From an uncultured Clostridium sp. (lineage in GTDB: Bacteria > Bacillota > Clostridia > Lachnospirales > Lachnospiraceae): a stretch of DNA of 64,000 bases. The position numbers were made by a program, and so were the translations under genes. Every line of letters starts with the position of its first letter. Positions within the stretch are counted from its first letter, which is position 1. The stretch lies in the NCBI GenBank assembly GCA_947253885.1, contig CAMYAO010000004.1, positions 62,001-126,000 on the forward strand, read 5' to 3'. Under the pieces are notes generated by a model. It made no database searches. It saw only the letters and a program-made list of their open reading frames with translations, and was not told where the DNA came from. This document shows, piece by piece, positions 15,268 through 23,518 of this stretch.

Positions 15268-16050
15268 ATGAGAGAAGTAGTATTAGGAAGCACCGGAATC
15301 AAAACCGTTCAAAACGGATTCGGAGCATTGCTGATTCAGAGAATCACGACAGATGTAGCCGTAGATCTGCTGCGAAAAGCATATAAAGGGGGTATAACAT
15401 TTTTTGACACGGCAAGAGTTTACACAGACAGTGAGAACAAAGTATGAATTGCATTTGACGGAATGCGAGAGAAAGTAGTAATTGCTACTAAGACAGGAGA
15501 TGTTACACCGGAAGAATTTTGGAAAGATCTGGAAATTGCAAGAAAATGCAGCCGGAAAAATATGGGATTTATCGGTATGAAAGGTTTGGCAGGAGGTTTG
15601 ATTACAAATTCAAAAGCTGCCATGTCGTTTATTCTTCAATTTGATCAGTTTGTTCCGATCTGGGGAGTACAGAAAGAAGAGGAATTGGAAGAGTAGTTGT
15701 CTTATATGCAGAATACTCCGATTCTGAGTTCGGAAATACAAGGGTTTATTGAGAAAGAAAGGAAAGAGCTGGCAGGTTCTTTTTGACGTGGTTGCGGATA
15801 TTGTCTGTCTGCCTGTCCGATGGGGATTTCTATTAATAATTGCGCAAGAATGTCTTTGATGCTTCGAAGAGCTCCTTCAGATGCCTGGTTGACAAAGGAG
15901 AAGTAGGAGCTGATGGAGAATACGAAAATTTGTATTTCCTGCAGAAAATGTGAGACACAATGCCCGTATAATCTACCGATTCCGGAGCTTTTACAGGATA
16001 ATTACAGAGACTATCAGCAAGTGTTGGCAGGCGAAGTATCTGTTCAGTGA
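15268..16050 (+). pseudogene. Aldo/keto reductase with C-terminal Fe-S region, inactivated by four in-frame stops and a deletion
   Basis: A single frame from ATG 15268 to TGA 16048-16050 reads as an aldo/keto reductase of the ferredoxin-tailed type. It opens MREVVLGSTGIKTVQNGFGA, then FFDTARVYTDSENKV, and ends in two Cys clusters (RGCGYCLSACP, then ICISCRKCETQCP). Stops interrupt it at 15445 (TGA), 15694 (TAG), 15784 (TGA) and 15904 (TAG). The frame never shifts, but about 110 residues expected between TKTGDVTPEEFW and NMGFIGMKGL are missing. The remaining 261 codons compare with about 370 in intact members. The TGA at 15784 falls where the first cluster Cys is expected. Mixed TAG and TGA plus the deletion rule out selenocysteine or stop reassignment as a simple explanation. 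Confidence 0.9.
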
Positions 16051-16205
16051 CAGGGTATGGTGTAAAGGCAGATTTCTTTCAGAATGAAATATGATTAAAC
16101 TAAGAGGAGGAAACAGAAGACACACAAAGATAATAATACCGTTTTTTTCGGGAACTTCAGTCTGTTGAATGTATAGGATTACGGGCTCATGGGAAAGCCG
16201 TTTAT
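16051..16205. other. Gene-free stretch after the dead reductase
   Basis: It contains an orphan ribosome-site-like AGAGGAGGAAACAG near 16103 with no open frame after it. A short open stretch from about 16149 reads RELQSVECIGLRAHGKAVYY and runs into the antisense of the tRNA. It may be a worn gene remnant; nothing in it is recognised. Confidence 0.4.
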
Positions 16206-16208
16206 TAT

Positions 16209-16239
16209 AAAAAAGGCCTGAACTCGCTAGAATTCAGAC
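16209..16239 (-). terminator. Terminator of tRNA-Leu(AAG)
   Basis: On minus, GTCTGAATTC and GAGTTCAGGC form a 10-bp stem with two G-U pairs and loop TAGC, followed by CTTTTTT. Confidence 0.7.
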
Positions 16240-16255
16240 TTTCATATGAAAATAA

Positions 16256-16340
16256 TGCGGAAGATGGGACTTGAACCCACACAAGCGCAATGCTTACAAG
16301 ATCCTTAGTCTTGCTCGTCTGCCAGTTCCGACACTTCCGC
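16256..16340 (-). tRNA. tRNA-Leu, anticodon AAG
   Basis: An 85-nt class II tRNA on minus. The acceptor stem GCGGAAG pairs with CTTCCGC before discriminator A. The anticodon stem CAAGA/TCTTG closes loop CTAAGGA, giving U33 and anticodon AAG. A long variable arm (about TAAGCATTGCGCTTG) and T-arm GTTCAAGTCCC are present, with no encoded CCA. It decodes CUU and, if A34 is deaminated to inosine, possibly CUC and CUA. A34 is unusual in bacteria outside tRNA-Arg(ACG). Confidence 0.9.
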
Positions 16341-16361
16341 ATGGCTTTTTACAGCTAGATT

Positions 16362-16390
16362 ATAATAGCAAATTATTTCTTATCTGTCAA
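16362..16390 (-). promoter_or_regulatory. Promoter of tRNA-Leu(AAG)
   Basis: On minus, TTGACA (16390-16385), 17 bp, TATTAT (16367-16362). The first tRNA base is 21 bp past the -10. Confidence 0.75.
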
Positions 16391-16426
16391 TATGAAAAGA
16401 CTTAACAAATAGGAATAAAAAAAGAC

Positions 16427-16455
16427 TTGACGAATGCGGACAAGGTGGTTATTAT
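16427..16455 (+). promoter_or_regulatory. Promoter of tRNA-Leu(CAG)
   Basis: TTGACG (16427-16432), 17 bp, TATTAT (16450-16455); the tRNA starts 16 bp later. Back to back with the minus-strand tRNA promoter. Confidence 0.75.
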
Positions 16456-16471
16456 TAGATAGATACGATTT

Positions 16472-16556
16472 GCAGGAATGGCGAAATTGGCAGACGCGCA
16501 CGGTTCAGGTCCGTGTGAACATTGCGTTCATGAGGGTTCGAGTCCCTTTTCCTGCA
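16472..16556 (+). tRNA. tRNA-Leu, anticodon CAG
   Basis: An 85-nt class II tRNA. Acceptor GCAGGAA pairs with TTCCTGC before discriminator A. The anticodon stem CACGG/CCGTG closes loop TTCAGGT, so the anticodon is CAG (reads CUG). The long variable arm TGAACATTGCGTTCA and T-arm GGTTCGAGTCCC are clear. CCA is not encoded. Confidence 0.95.
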
Positions 16557-16560
16557 TTAG

Positions 16561-16588
16561 AACAGGCTTTTTACAGCCTGTTTTTTTT
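16561..16588 (+). terminator. Terminator of tRNA-Leu(CAG)
   Basis: AACAGGC, loop TTTTTACA, GCCTGTT, then a run of T. Confidence 0.85.
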
Positions 16589-16643
16589 ATTTAAAAATCC
16601 GGTGTCCCCGTATTATTTTATCGAATTGAGAAACTGTATCATA

Positions 16644-16672
16644 TTGACATAAGAGTATAAAAAGTATAGAAT
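16644..16672 (+). promoter_or_regulatory. Promoter of rny
   Basis: TTGACA (16644-16649), 17 bp, TAGAAT (16667-16672). The predicted leader is about 75 nt before the GTG start. Confidence 0.7.
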
Positions 16673-16753
16673 TTAATAGTTGTTAAAATATGATAATAAC
16701 GTATTTTGCGTTAATTATATGCACAATGAAAACTGAATAAGGGAGGTGTATCT

Positions 16754-18310
16754 GTGCAGACTATTATCCCAGTGATAATAGCGGTTGTAATTACTGCTAT
16801 TGTAGTATATTTGCTTGCATATCGTATTTCAAAAACACATTTTGAAAACGATGCAAAACAAAAAGTCGGAAGCGCAGAAGATAGAGCCCGATCAATTATT
16901 GATGATGCTATGAAGGCAGCTGAAAGTAAAAAAAGGGAAGCTTTATTAGAAGTTAAAGAAGAATCTATCAAAGTGAAGAATGACTTGGATCAGGAAATTA
17001 AGGATCGCCGCTCGGAAATTTCGAGAGCTGAGAGAAGGATTGAGCAAAAAGAATCCAATCTGGACAAGAAATTGGAGCAAAATGAACGTCGTGAGAAAGA
17101 GTTTGTGGCCAGAGAAGAAGCTATTCAAAAACAGCAGGAAGAGGTTTCGAGGTTGAATGAACAACGGATCGAGGAACTTGAAAAGATTGCAGGTTTAACA
17201 GCAGACGAGGCTAAAGAGCAGTTACTGAAAAGCGTAGAAGAAGATGTGAAGCTGGACACTGCAAAACTGATTAAAGAGCTTGATACACGTGCAAAGGAAG
17301 AAGCAGATAAAAAGGCCAGGGAGTATATTATTGACGCTATTCAAAAATATGCTGCAGATCATGTTTCCGAAGCGACTATTTCTGTTGTGGAATTGCCGAA
17401 TGATGAGATGAAAGGACGGATCATCGGTCGGGAAGGACGAAATATTCGTATGCTGGAAACTATGACAGGTGTGGATTTGATTGTAGACGACACACCAGAG
17501 GCTGTTATTTTATCAGGATTTGATCCGATTCGTCGAGAGGTTGCAAGAATTGCACTTGAGAAACTGATCGTAGATGGACGTATTCACCCTGCCAGAATCG
17601 AGGAAATGGTAGAAAAAGCTCGTAAAGAACTGGAGCTTACCATTCGGGAGGAAGGAGAAGCTGCGGTACTTGAAGTAGGCGTTCACGGTATTCATCCGGA
17701 ATTGGTACGATTATTGGGTCGTATGCGTTTTAGAACCAGCTATGGACAAAATGCATTAAAGCACTCTATCGAGGTGGCACAGATTACGGGAATTTTGGCA
17801 AGTGAGCTCGGATTGGATGTCCGTCTTGCCAAGAGAGCCGGATTGTTACATGATATCGGCAAATCCATTGACCATGATATGGAAGGTTCGCACATTCAGA
17901 TCGGTTCGGATCTTTGTAAAAAATACAAAGAGAATGAAGTAGTGATTAATGCGGTAGAATCACATCACGGCGATGTAGAGCCGAACAGTTTGATCTCCTG
18001 TCTTGTACAGGCGGCAGACACTATTTCGGCAGCTAGACCGGGTGCCAGAAGAGAATCGGTAGATACGTACTCAAATCGTTTAAAACAATTAGAAGACATT
18101 ACCAACAGTTTTGACGGAGTAGAGAAGTCATTTGCCATTCAGGCGGGACGAGAAGTCCGTATTATGGTAGTGCCGGAACAGATAACAGACGCCGATATGG
18201 TATTGCTCGCTCGCAATATTTCAAAGCAGATTGAAGCGGAGCTGGAATACCCGGGTCAGATCAAGGTAAATGTAATTCGTGAAAGTCGTGTGATTGATTA
18301 CGCGAAGTAA
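16754..18310 (+). CDS. rny: Ribonuclease Y
   Basis: RNase Y is the membrane-bound endoribonuclease that starts turnover of many mRNAs in Firmicutes. The 518-residue protein has one N-terminal transmembrane helix (about 4-23), a long charged coiled coil (about 30-170), a KH RNA-binding domain with [11 protein letters not shown] (about 220-230), and an HD phosphohydrolase domain with the catalytic LLHDIG (His366-Asp367). The start is GTG 16754 after GGGAGGTG. It has its own promoter and a strong terminator, so it is monocistronic. All expected domains are present at normal length. Confidence 0.97.
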   Translation: MQTIIPVIIAVVITAIVVYLLAYRISKTHFENDAKQKVGSAEDRARSIIDDAMKAAESKKREALLEVKEESIKVKNDLDQEIKDRRSEISRAERRIEQKESNLDKKLEQNERREKEFVAREEAIQKQQEEVSRLNEQRIEELEKIAGLTADEAKEQLLKSVEEDVKLDTAKLIKELDTRAKEEADKKAREYIIDAIQKYAADHVSEATISVVELPNDEMKGRIIGREGRNIRMLETMTGVDLIVDDTPEAVILSGFDPIRREVARIALEKLIVDGRIHPARIEEMVEKARKELELTIREEGEAAVLEVGVHGIHPELVRLLGRMRFRTSYGQNALKHSIEVAQITGILASELGLDVRLAKRAGLLHDIGKSIDHDMEGSHIQIGSDLCKKYKENEVVINAVESHHGDVEPNSLISCLVQAADTISAARPGARRESVDTYSNRLKQLEDITNSFDGVEKSFAIQAGREVRIMVVPEQITDADMVLLARNISKQIEAELEYPGQIKVNVIRESRVIDYAK

Positions 18311-18320
18311 ATTGAGTTTC

Positions 18321-18354
18321 AAACAGCTAAGTCGAAAGATTTAGCTGTTTTTTT
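18321..18354 (+). terminator. Terminator of rny
   Basis: AAACAGCTAAGTC, tetraloop GAAA, GATTTAGCTGTTT: a 13-bp stem with one G-U pair, followed by TTTT. Confidence 0.9.
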
Positions 18355-18367
18355 CGTGCTTAAATTA

Positions 18368-18376
18368 TGCTATACT
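18368..18376 (+). promoter_or_regulatory. Extended -10 promoter before xth
   Basis: TGCTATACT, an extended -10 match, 52 bp before the xth start codon; no convincing -35. Confidence 0.5.
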
Positions 18377-18427
18377 AATCAATAAACATATTTTTATTTA
18401 ATTAAAGCAAAGAATCGGAGTTTTAGT

Positions 18428-19183
18428 ATGAAATTGATTTCATGGAATGTAAACGGACTGAGAGCTTGTGTCAGAAAAGGTTTTTTGGATTTTTTTCAGG
18501 AAGCGGATGCAGATTTCTTTTGTTTGCAGGAAACAAAGCTACAGGAAGGACAGATTGATCTGACCTTGGAGGGCTATCATCAATACTGGAATTATGCTGT
18601 AAAAAAAGGATATTCCGGAACGGCAATTTTTGCAAAGCAGGAGCCGATTTCCGTTGTATACGGTTTGGGAATAGAGGAACACGATCAGGAAGGGAGAGTG
18701 ATTACACTTGAGTATCCTGATTTTTATCTTGTGACCTGTTATACACCGAATTCCAAATCGGAACTTGCAAGATTGGACTATCGAATGGTATGGGAGGATG
18801 ATTTCAGATCGTATTTAAAGAATCTGGAACAATACAAGCCGGTCGTTGTCTGCGGAGATTTAAACGTTGCGCATAAAGAGATTGACTTGAAAAATCCAAA
18901 AACCAATCGTCGTAATGCGGGCTTTACAGATGAAGAGCGACAAAAAATGACAGAATTATTGGAATCCGGCATGATAGATACATTTCGTTATTTTTATCCG
19001 GATCAGGAGGGAATCTATTCCTGGTGGTCGTATCGTTTTAAAGCAAGGGAGAAGAATGCAGGTTGGAGAATTGATTATTTTCTGACAAGCGATGTTTTAA
19101 AAGATCGACTGGTATCGGCAAAGATATATACGGACGTATTCGGGTCTGATCATTGTCCGGTAGAATTACAGATTAATCTATAA
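18428..19183 (+). CDS. xth: Exodeoxyribonuclease III (AP endonuclease)
   Basis: The 251-residue enzyme belongs to the ExoIII/APE1 family. It cuts DNA 5' to abasic sites and trims 3' ends during base excision repair. It shows the whole motif set: SWNVNGLRA at the N-terminus, LQETKL with the metal-binding Glu, the catalytic GDLNVAH, the WSYRF loop, RIDYF and the C-terminal SDHCPV with catalytic Asp-His. Length is normal. It heads a run with epsC and lepB, with no obvious functional connection. Confidence 0.96.
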   Translation: MKLISWNVNGLRACVRKGFLDFFQEADADFFCLQETKLQEGQIDLTLEGYHQYWNYAVKKGYSGTAIFAKQEPISVVYGLGIEEHDQEGRVITLEYPDFYLVTCYTPNSKSELARLDYRMVWEDDFRSYLKNLEQYKPVVVCGDLNVAHKEIDLKNPKTNRRNAGFTDEERQKMTELLESGMIDTFRYFYPDQEGIYSWWSYRFKAREKNAGWRIDYFLTSDVLKDRLVSAKIYTDVFGSDHCPVELQINL

Positions 19184-19202
19184 ATTATTTAAGAGGTCAG
19201 AG

Positions 19203-20093
19203 ATGAATCATACAATTGAAAGCTTAACAAAAGAGATTGTGGCAAGCTATGCTCAGCATCAGATTGTTTCAAAGATTGACAGTAATACACAGCCAAGCAG
19301 AGAGGTTGTTATCCATATAATAGATGATTTGCAGAAATTGGTCTTTCCGGGTTATTTTGAAGTGAAACATTTAAAGTCTTCCATGATTGACTTTTATGTC
19401 GGAAACCTGTTGGAAGAGATTATTTATAATTTAAAAAAACAGATCGTAAAAGCTTTGCGTTGTTGTGATCATAGAATGCATCTTCCGTCTGAAGATCTGG
19501 AAAGAGAGGCAACTCAGTTGTGTCAGGATTTTTTGAAGCAGATACCGGATGTACAGGATATGTTGGAATCCGATGTAAATGCAGCCTATGACGGAGATCC
19601 GGCAGCTTACAGCAAGAGTGAGATTATTTACTCTTATCCGGGGTTATATGCAATTATGGTGTACCGTCTGGCACATGAATTGTTTCAGCTGAAGGTTCCG
19701 CTGATACCGAGAATCATGACAGAACATGCACACAATGTAACCGGAATCGATATCCATCCGGGAGCAACTATCGGACGCAGCTTTTTTATTGACCACGGTA
19801 CCGGCATCGTAATTGGAGAGACCACTGTTATCGGAGAACATGTTAAAATTTATCAGGGTGTTACACTTGGAGGACTTTCTACAGATGGAGGTCAGACTTT
19901 AAAAGGAACCAAGCGTCATCCGACGATTGAAGACAATGTAACCATCTATTCCGGAGTTTCTATTTTAGGAGGAGATACTGTGATCGGAAGCGGTTCTCTG
20001 ATCGGAGGAAATACATTTGTAACAGACTCTATTCCAAGGGATACAAGAGTTATTGCAAAAACACTGGGAGCACATCATTCCAGCACAAGGTAG
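19203..20093 (+). CDS. epsC: Serine O-acetyltransferase
   Basis: The 296-residue enzyme makes O-acetylserine from serine and acetyl-CoA, the step that commits serine to cysteine synthesis. The N-terminal half is helical, and the C-terminal half is a left-handed beta helix of hexapeptide repeats (IDIHPGATIG onward). The active-site pieces FIDHGTGIVIGET and YQGVTLGG are clear. The long N-terminal domain places it with the EpsC/SrpH type found in many Clostridia rather than with E. coli CysE. GAGGTCAGAG precedes ATG 19203. No cysteine synthase gene lies nearby. Confidence 0.93.
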   Translation: MNHTIESLTKEIVASYAQHQIVSKIDSNTQPSREVVIHIIDDLQKLVFPGYFEVKHLKSSMIDFYVGNLLEEIIYNLKKQIVKALRCCDHRMHLPSEDLEREATQLCQDFLKQIPDVQDMLESDVNAAYDGDPAAYSKSEIIYSYPGLYAIMVYRLAHELFQLKVPLIPRIMTEHAHNVTGIDIHPGATIGRSFFIDHGTGIVIGETTVIGEHVKIYQGVTLGGLSTDGGQTLKGTKRHPTIEDNVTIYSGVSILGGDTVIGSGSLIGGNTFVTDSIPRDTRVIAKTLGAHHSSTR

Positions 20094-20132
20094 TGTCGAA
20101 GTAGGTGGGAATTTGAATAGAGAGGACGTAAT

Positions 20133-20735
20133 ATGAAGGAAAAAGAGCCGATTGACATAAAAAAAGAAATTATAAGTTGGGTAAAGATGTTTGCAATTGT
20201 AATTGTTGTAGTGCTTGTTTTAACAAGAGGAATTTTTATCAACGCAAAAATTCCGTCAGGATCTATGGAAAATACAATTATGACAGGATCAAGGATTATT
20301 GGTTTTCGTTTTTCCTACTGGTTTGAAGAACCGAAGCGAGGAGATATTGTTTTGTTTAAATATCCGATTGATGAGAGCCAGACTTATATCAAGCGTGTGA
20401 TCGGGCTTCCGGGTGAAACTGTTCGGATCAAATCTGGAAAGATTTACATCAACGGATCTAAGACGCCGCTCAATGAAACATATTTGAAAGAAACGTGGAC
20501 GGTTGATAATGATGACCTGACCTACAAGGTTCCCAAGGGATCTTATTTTGTACTGGGTGACAATCGTAATAACTCAAAAGACGGAAGATACTGGGCAGAA
20601 GAAGCATTATCAAACGGTTTGACAACTTCTGTCAAGGATGCGGAGAATTACTCTTTTGTATCAAAGAATAAGATAAAAGGAAAAGCAGTTTTTCAATATT
20701 ACAAAAAAATAAAATTATTGACACATACCAGTTAA
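20133..20735 (+). CDS. lepB: Signal peptidase I
   Basis: The 200-residue membrane protease removes signal peptides from exported proteins. It has one N-terminal transmembrane helix (about 17-34), the catalytic Ser44 in PSGSMENT, and the general-base Lys87 in YIKRVIGLPGE. The conserved box GDNRNNSKDGR lies in the C-terminal part. The single helix and short length are typical of Gram-positive type I peptidases. ATG 20133 follows AGAGGACG. It is followed 15 bp later by a lipoprotein gene with a strong ribosome site. Confidence 0.95.
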   Translation: MKEKEPIDIKKEIISWVKMFAIVIVVVLVLTRGIFINAKIPSGSMENTIMTGSRIIGFRFSYWFEEPKRGDIVLFKYPIDESQTYIKRVIGLPGETVRIKSGKIYINGSKTPLNETYLKETWTVDNDDLTYKVPKGSYFVLGDNRNNSKDGRYWAEEALSNGLTTSVKDAENYSFVSKNKIKGKAVFQYYKKIKLLTHTS

Positions 20736-20750
20736 AGGAGGGTAATAATT

Positions 20751-21455
20751 ATGAAAAAAAGAGTGACATTTTTGGCAGCATTAGTAGTAAGTATCGCTAT
20801 AGTATCGATCGGATGCGGTTCTAGACAGACCGGTAAGACCGGGGAGTCTGCAAAAACGGAAACTTCTTCAAAAGATACAGAAAAGAATGATAATAACCAG
20901 AATACCACAAGTGTAGAGAGAAAAATAGAATCGACAGATAATCAGGCAAAAAAACAGACGGGAACGGTTGCCGTTCCGAACGAACTGATTCCGATGCAAT
21001 CACCGTTAGCTGTTTTATCTCAGATGAAAGAAACTTACAATCCTGCAAATTCTCTTTATTTTTGGACAGCGGTCAGCAACCTGTTACAGCATGATGCAAT
21101 TACTTCCGCCGCAGTTACCGATTTTGGAAACGGCAAGCTGGCAATCAGTAAAGATTATCTGATTGAATATGTACATGCAATGTTTGCAAAAGCAACTGCA
21201 AACTATCCGGTTTTAACATCTAAAATATCAAAGGCGGCAGGGATTACCTACGATAAGACGGATAAGACCTATGGATATAAAAAAGCGACGGTTCAGTTGC
21301 CGGCAGTAAAATATACCAAAGTGGAAAAGCAGTCTGACGGTAGTTATGCAGTGGAATTTACTGTAAATAAGGTATCTCATAAAGCTACTCTGGTAAAGGG
21401 CGGCAAGGATACAGGAAAGCCGGTATATCAATACATGGTAGCTTCATTTGAATAA
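20751..21455 (+). CDS. Putative lipoprotein of unknown function
   Basis: The 234-residue protein opens with a lipoprotein signal ending SIGC (Cys about 23). A Ser/Thr/Lys/Asn-rich spacer to about residue 65 follows, then a folded part of mixed composition without a family I recognise. It has no enzyme motif. AAGGAGGG precedes ATG 20751. It is in line with lepB upstream and the S1-domain gene downstream (12 bp), so it is probably cotranscribed with them. It should sit on the outer face of the cytoplasmic membrane. Confidence 0.8.
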   Translation: MKKRVTFLAALVVSIAIVSIGCGSRQTGKTGESAKTETSSKDTEKNDNNQNTTSVERKIESTDNQAKKQTGTVAVPNELIPMQSPLAVLSQMKETYNPANSLYFWTAVSNLLQHDAITSAAVTDFGNGKLAISKDYLIEYVHAMFAKATANYPVLTSKISKAAGITYDKTDKTYGYKKATVQLPAVKYTKVEKQSDGSYAVEFTVNKVSHKATLVKGGKDTGKPVYQYMVASFE

Positions 21456-21467
21456 GGAGGTAGAAAT

Positions 21468-22163
21468 ATGGAACGAATGGAAGATTTTGAAAAGGAATTA
21501 GAAGAATCCTACAAGCAGATAGGCGACGGAGGTGTGGAACCGGATGCGCTGGATACATGGGAATACATGGAGCAAAATCTGCAACGGAAAACAGTAATGG
21601 AAGTAAAAATAACAGGAGTAGTAAGTAAGGGACTGATTGCTGATATAGACGGGATTCGTGCTTTTATTCCGGTTTCCAAGATTGATACCAAACGTGTAGA
21701 AGATCTGAATCCTTACCTCGGAAAAGTTCTTCGGGTGATTGTAATCACTGCAGATCGTGAGGCTCGGCGTCTTGTATTGTCTGCCAGGGATGTAAAGTAT
21801 ATGGAGGAGCAGCAGAAACGTACGGAAAAGATAGATCAGATAGAGGTTGGTTCTGTAGTGACCGGAGTGGTGGATTCCATTAAAGATTATGGTGCGTTTA
21901 TTCAGCTGGAGGACGGTATTTCCGGTTTGGTGCATATTTCACAGATCTCTACAGAACGTATTAAACATCCTAAAGCAGTATTAAAAGAAGGGCAGGAAGT
22001 AACTGCCAAAGTAATTGGAAATGAGAACGGTCGCATCAGCTTGAGTATAAAAGCGCTTCAGGTGGCTAAAGAGCAGCAGGAAGAAGAGATAAATGTAACG
22101 ATTCCGAAAAGCGAAGATATCGGAACTTCTCTTGGCGATTTGTTAAAGGGAATTAAGTTATAG
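21468..22163 (+). CDS. Protein with two S1 RNA-binding domains
   Basis: The 231 residues contain an acidic N-terminal segment (1-40) and two S1 (OB-fold) domains. The first is about 43-110 (MEVKITGVVSKGLIADIDGI, less canonical). The second, about 125-200, is canonical: VGSVVTGVVDSIKDYGAFIQ, then GLVHISQIS. It resembles short ribosomal-protein-S1-like proteins of Clostridia that probably bind mRNA at the ribosome. No catalytic domain is seen. Site AAGGAGG before ATG 21468. The downstream partner is an SseB-like protein. Confidence 0.88.
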   Translation: MERMEDFEKELEESYKQIGDGGVEPDALDTWEYMEQNLQRKTVMEVKITGVVSKGLIADIDGIRAFIPVSKIDTKRVEDLNPYLGKVLRVIVITADREARRLVLSARDVKYMEEQQKRTEKIDQIEVGSVVTGVVDSIKDYGAFIQLEDGISGLVHISQISTERIKHPKAVLKEGQEVTAKVIGNENGRISLSIKALQVAKEQQEEEINVTIPKSEDIGTSLGDLLKGIKL

Positions 22164-22182
22164 AACGACACAAGGAGACAGA

Positions 22183-23145
22183 ATGGACGAGAATTTAGTC
22201 AATGCAGAAGCACTGGAGATTGATAATCACGTATTGGAAGAAGCAATTGATACCTTTATTCAGAATCAAACAGAAGAAAATATGGCACGAATGATGGTGG
22301 CAATGAAGGGGGCGGAGTTTTTAGTTCCGGCAGAGTTTCCGAACGAACTGGATCCCGAAATCGAAAAATGCATTGAAGAGGGAAGACCGTTTCCTGAAGG
22401 AAAAGAACCGGATATGCATCCTGTTCTGGTTGAAAATGAAGAGGGGGAGAGATTTGCTCCGGCTATTACCAGTGCAGCAAATTTAGATGAATCTGAAGAG
22501 TATCAGGTTATTATAAAAGTAGAGTTTGAGGAGATTATGAGGATTGCTTCCGCTCCGGAGCTGGAGCTGAAAGGAATCCTGATCAATCCGAGCACTACCC
22601 AGATGATTCTTCATCCTGATTTTATAGAAGCGATGCAGGAAATGGAATTGGAACTGGAGGGAGATGACAGTCGAGAGGTTACCATGACTGCTTCTGAATT
22701 TGAGGTATTTGCCCGTCATACAGTAGAGTGGGGAGTGTTTCCAAGCAGGTATTTTGAAGACGGTACAAAGTTTTTGAAAGACTTGGAAGAACAGGGAGAA
22801 AGCTATATCTGTGATTTATATCAAGAACCGTTCGGAGAACTTCCGAACCCTTATTCTGCTGATGATTTCAGTATAATGAAGCTTAATATCAATGAAGAAA
22901 CTTCCGTAGTATCCATTGAACTTCCGGAGGTAACTGCTGCAGAGTTGAGTCATTCTATTTACCTGATCCATAATCCGAAAACAGACGAATTAAAATATTT
23001 TTTGATTGAAAGTACAGAGGAAAGAGACAAAACATTACTTACAACTATTGATTCGGACGGCAATCGGGAAGTGTTGAGAAAAGGACCTGAAGCAGGAAGT
23101 GAGTTGTTTTTTATTTTAGATTATTTAAAGTCTGAGAGGAAATAA
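22183..23145 (+). CDS. SseB-family protein
   Basis: The 320-residue acidic protein matches the SseB layout: an N-terminal domain (about 20-160) with FLVPAEFP and a segment ending in GILINPSTTQMILHPDFIEA, and a C-terminal SseB-like domain from about 190. SseB domains are named from an enteric enhanced-serine-sensitivity gene, and the biochemical role is unknown. No signal peptide or membrane segment is seen, so it is cytosolic. It starts 19 bp after the S1 gene and is followed 2 bp later by a 73-residue protein. Confidence 0.82.
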   Translation: MDENLVNAEALEIDNHVLEEAIDTFIQNQTEENMARMMVAMKGAEFLVPAEFPNELDPEIEKCIEEGRPFPEGKEPDMHPVLVENEEGERFAPAITSAANLDESEEYQVIIKVEFEEIMRIASAPELELKGILINPSTTQMILHPDFIEAMQEMELELEGDDSREVTMTASEFEVFARHTVEWGVFPSRYFEDGTKFLKDLEEQGESYICDLYQEPFGELPNPYSADDFSIMKLNINEETSVVSIELPEVTAAELSHSIYLIHNPKTDELKYFLIESTEERDKTLLTTIDSDGNREVLRKGPEAGSELFFILDYLKSERK

Positions 23146-23147
23146 GA

Positions 23148-23369
23148 ATGAATCCGTTTGATTTATTTCAGTTAAAAGCAAAATGGAATACATTTGAAAA
23201 GAATCATCCGAAATTTTGCCGTTTTTTAGGTGTGGCAGCACAAAAGGGAATTAGAGAAGGGAGTGTAATTGAGATTACGATTACCAATCCCGAGGGTGAT
23301 ACGATTTGCAGTAATTTAAAGGTGAAAAAGAGTGATTTGGATTTGTTAAAGTCTTTAGGTGGAAAATAG
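23148..23369 (+). CDS. Small conserved-looking protein of unknown function
   Basis: The 73-residue protein is basic at its start (MNPFDLFQLKAKWNTFEKNH) and ends with a short beta-rich segment (GSVIEITITNPEGDTICSNL). Composition, codon use and tight coupling (2 bp) to the SseB-like gene support real translation. It has one Cys in each half but no metal-site pattern. I do not recognise the family. It is the last gene before the queuosine promoter. Confidence 0.7.
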   Translation: MNPFDLFQLKAKWNTFEKNHPKFCRFLGVAAQKGIREGSVIEITITNPEGDTICSNLKVKKSDLDLLKSLGGK

Positions 23370-23370
23370 C

Positions 23371-23399
23371 TTGACAAGAAGAGAATTGCTCTATAAACT
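23371..23399 (+). promoter_or_regulatory. Promoter of the queuosine precursor operon
   Basis: A consensus TTGACA (23371-23376), 17 bp, TAAACT (23394-23399). The predicted start near 23406 coincides with the first base of the riboswitch stem. TATAAA at 15 bp is an alternative -10. Confidence 0.65.
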
Positions 23400-23404
23400 T
23401 AACA

Positions 23405-23451
23405 GTGGACAGTTCATTGGTACCATCCTGTCCTTAAACAAAACCAGGGCT
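23405..23451 (+). promoter_or_regulatory. preQ1-I riboswitch
   Basis: Stem P1 is GGACAG (23407-23412) with CTGTCC (23428-23433), enclosing a 15-base loop TTCATTGGTACCATC. It is followed by the A-rich tail TTAAACAAAACCAGGG. The layout matches the preQ1-I class, for example the Thermoanaerobacter aptamer with its UUAACAAAACAAGG tail that docks in the stem groove. A terminator hairpin follows at once, so ligand binding should cut transcription of queD-queE-folE-queC-queF. Confidence 0.85.
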
Positions 23452-23467
23452 ATTATATAAGAATTTT

Positions 23468-23494
23468 AAGCCACGGTTTTTCCGTGGCTTTCTT
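23468..23494 (+). terminator. Riboswitch expression-platform terminator
   Basis: AAGCCACGG, loop TTTTT, CCGTGGCTT: a perfect 9-bp stem followed by TCTT, 17 bases after the preQ1 aptamer and 25 bp before queD. Confidence 0.85.
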
Positions 23495-23518
23495 AATGTT
23501 TGGAGAAGAGGAATCGAT

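Noticed and set aside
15268..16050. In-frame TGA codons as selenocysteine in the aldo/keto reductase
   Set aside because: Two other in-frame stops are TAG and about 110 codons are missing, so plain gene decay explains it better; no SECIS-like hairpin was obvious after the TGAs.
16149..16260. Open stretch reading RELQSVECIGLRAHGKAVYY as a gene
   Set aside because: It has no start codon or ribosome site, is preceded by stops and runs antisense through the tRNA-Leu(AAG) terminator.
23377..23400. AGAG/CTCT hairpin before the queuosine operon as the preQ1 aptamer stem
   Set aside because: Its loop of about five bases is too short for a preQ1-I aptamer and it lies upstream of the predicted transcription start; the GGACAG/CTGTCC stem just downstream fits instead.
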